Origin: Phycisphaerales bacterium
Lineage (GTDB): Bacteria > Planctomycetota > Phycisphaerae > Phycisphaerales > UBA1924
Length of the DNA stretch: 64,000 nucleotides
NCBI GenBank assembly: GCA_016709445.1
Contig: JADJMV010000001.1
Location: forward strand, 186,001 to 250,000
Reading direction: 5' to 3'
In this document: piece by piece, positions 62,495-64,000 of the stretch
Layout of the letters: every line of letters begins with the position of its first letter
Numbering within the stretch: the stretch's first letter is position 1
Program-made: the position numbers and the translations under genes
The notes under the pieces: model-generated
Seen by the model: the letters and a program-made list of their open reading frames with translations, nothing else
Told to the model about the DNA's origin: nothing
Database searches by the model: none

Positions 62495-62962
62495 ATGAAC
62501 AAGCACAACATCCTTCTCACCGTCGCGCTCCTCACTCTCGTATTCGCGGCCGGCCTCGGCGCCTGCGGCAAGAGCAGCGGCTGGAAAAAGGTGTCCAACG
62601 ATGATCCCCAAATCCTGGCGGCCAGCCAGAAGGCCAAGGACACCTACACCGACTTCCTCAAGGCGTTCAAAGCCCGCCGGCAGGGCTGCTTCTACACCGT
62701 CGAGGTCCAGTACTCCGAGGGCAACAAGTCCGAGGTCATCGGCCTCGAAGTCATGAAGGCCAGCGATACCGAGATCACCGGCGTCATCATCGGCCACCCC
62801 TCGCAGGTCTCGCTCCAGAACGGCGCCGCCCTCACCGTCCCCGTCTCCACACTGTGGGACTGGCGGGTTGACCTCGACGACGGGACTTCGACCGGCGGCT
62901 ACGTCGCCGATGTTCGGGCCAAGCTGAGCCGAGCACAGGCCGGCGACAAGTCCGGCGGCTGA
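62495..62962 (+). CDS. DUF2314-like lipoprotein
   Basis: A 155-residue lipoprotein. Signal peptide with lipobox (FAAGLGACGKSSG, Cys about 24). The rest matches the DUF2314 pattern (GCFYTVEVQYSEGNKSEVIG, then GVIIGHPSQVSLQNGAAL and STLWDWRVD). Function unknown. It sits between gatC and gatA in the same direction (gaps 52 and 9 bases), an odd place for an exported protein, but co-transcription is likely. Confidence 0.82.
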   Translation: MNKHNILLTVALLTLVFAAGLGACGKSSGWKKVSNDDPQILAASQKAKDTYTDFLKAFKARRQGCFYTVEVQYSEGNKSEVIGLEVMKASDTEITGVIIGHPSQVSLQNGAALTVPVSTLWDWRVDLDDGTSTGGYVADVRAKLSRAQAGDKSGG

Positions 62963-62971
62963 GCCGAACCC

Positions 62972-64000
<1,029 letters not shown>

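Overview
The window reads as chromosomal DNA of a high-GC planctomycete, most likely of the Phycisphaerae type. This rests on protein architecture, not on a marker-gene tree. The signs are a secreted protein with an LEPR sorting motif, two secreted proteins ending in dockerin-like EF-hand repeats, an arylsulfatase, and several small membrane proteins sharing a C-x2-C...CPECG zinc ribbon. Two ECF sigma/anti-sigma pairs and a TatC with an enlarged periplasmic loop fit the same picture. Coding density is high, many genes overlap by 4-19 bases, and no tRNA, rRNA, CRISPR or prophage was seen.

Layout. 1-12 kb: signal peptidase I (5'-cut), a divergent ketoacyl synthase, a GxxExxY-family protein with odd tails, lysS, an Rrf2 regulator, a MoxR ATPase, a PDZ protein, an ECF sigma/anti-sigma pair, then tatC-tadA-mutM. 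12-17 kb: a 408-base gap with one DnaA-box-like site, dnaA, an RNase Z-like protein and a DUF4139 protein. 17-30 kb: a TVP38-type membrane protein, an NDUFA9-like SDR, an orphan ABC ATPase, a HEAT lipoprotein, an MDR dehydrogenase, sulfatase, alpha-amylase, a lamin-tail protein, nuoE, prolyl oligopeptidase and a FUN14 protein. 30-40 kb: two related exported proteins, pyrE, a 911-residue LEPR protein, zinc-ribbon membrane proteins, secreted dockerin/BNR proteins and an epimerase. 40-46.5 kb: two tandem SLC13/RCK transporters, a secreted EEP hydrolase and TerC. 46.5-56 kb: an M48 peptidase, an RsbU-like phosphatase, a secreted TPR-like protein, a second ECF pair, an AIM24-like protein and a dockerin protein flanked by direct repeats. 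56-64 kb: a metallophosphoesterase, metG, a RAYT transposase between REP clusters, gatC, a DUF2314 lipoprotein and gatA (3'-cut).

Two results stand out. First, a RAYT-type transposase lies between two matching REP clusters. Two independent genes end inside REP hairpins and take their stop codon from the hairpin loop, giving identical Glu-Pro-Arg-Ala ends. Second, five otherwise good genes (DUF4139, pyrE, M48 peptidase, RsbU-like phosphatase, gatA) are each broken by one frameshift. Four of the five are repaired by adding a single G or C. This pattern suggests consensus errors in the assembly, so these genes should not be read as pseudogenes without checking. Other oddities are a ketoacyl synthase that kept its cysteine but lost both histidines, a GxxExxY protein lacking its nuclease-type residues, and a terminator-like hairpin in the leader of the second sigma operon.
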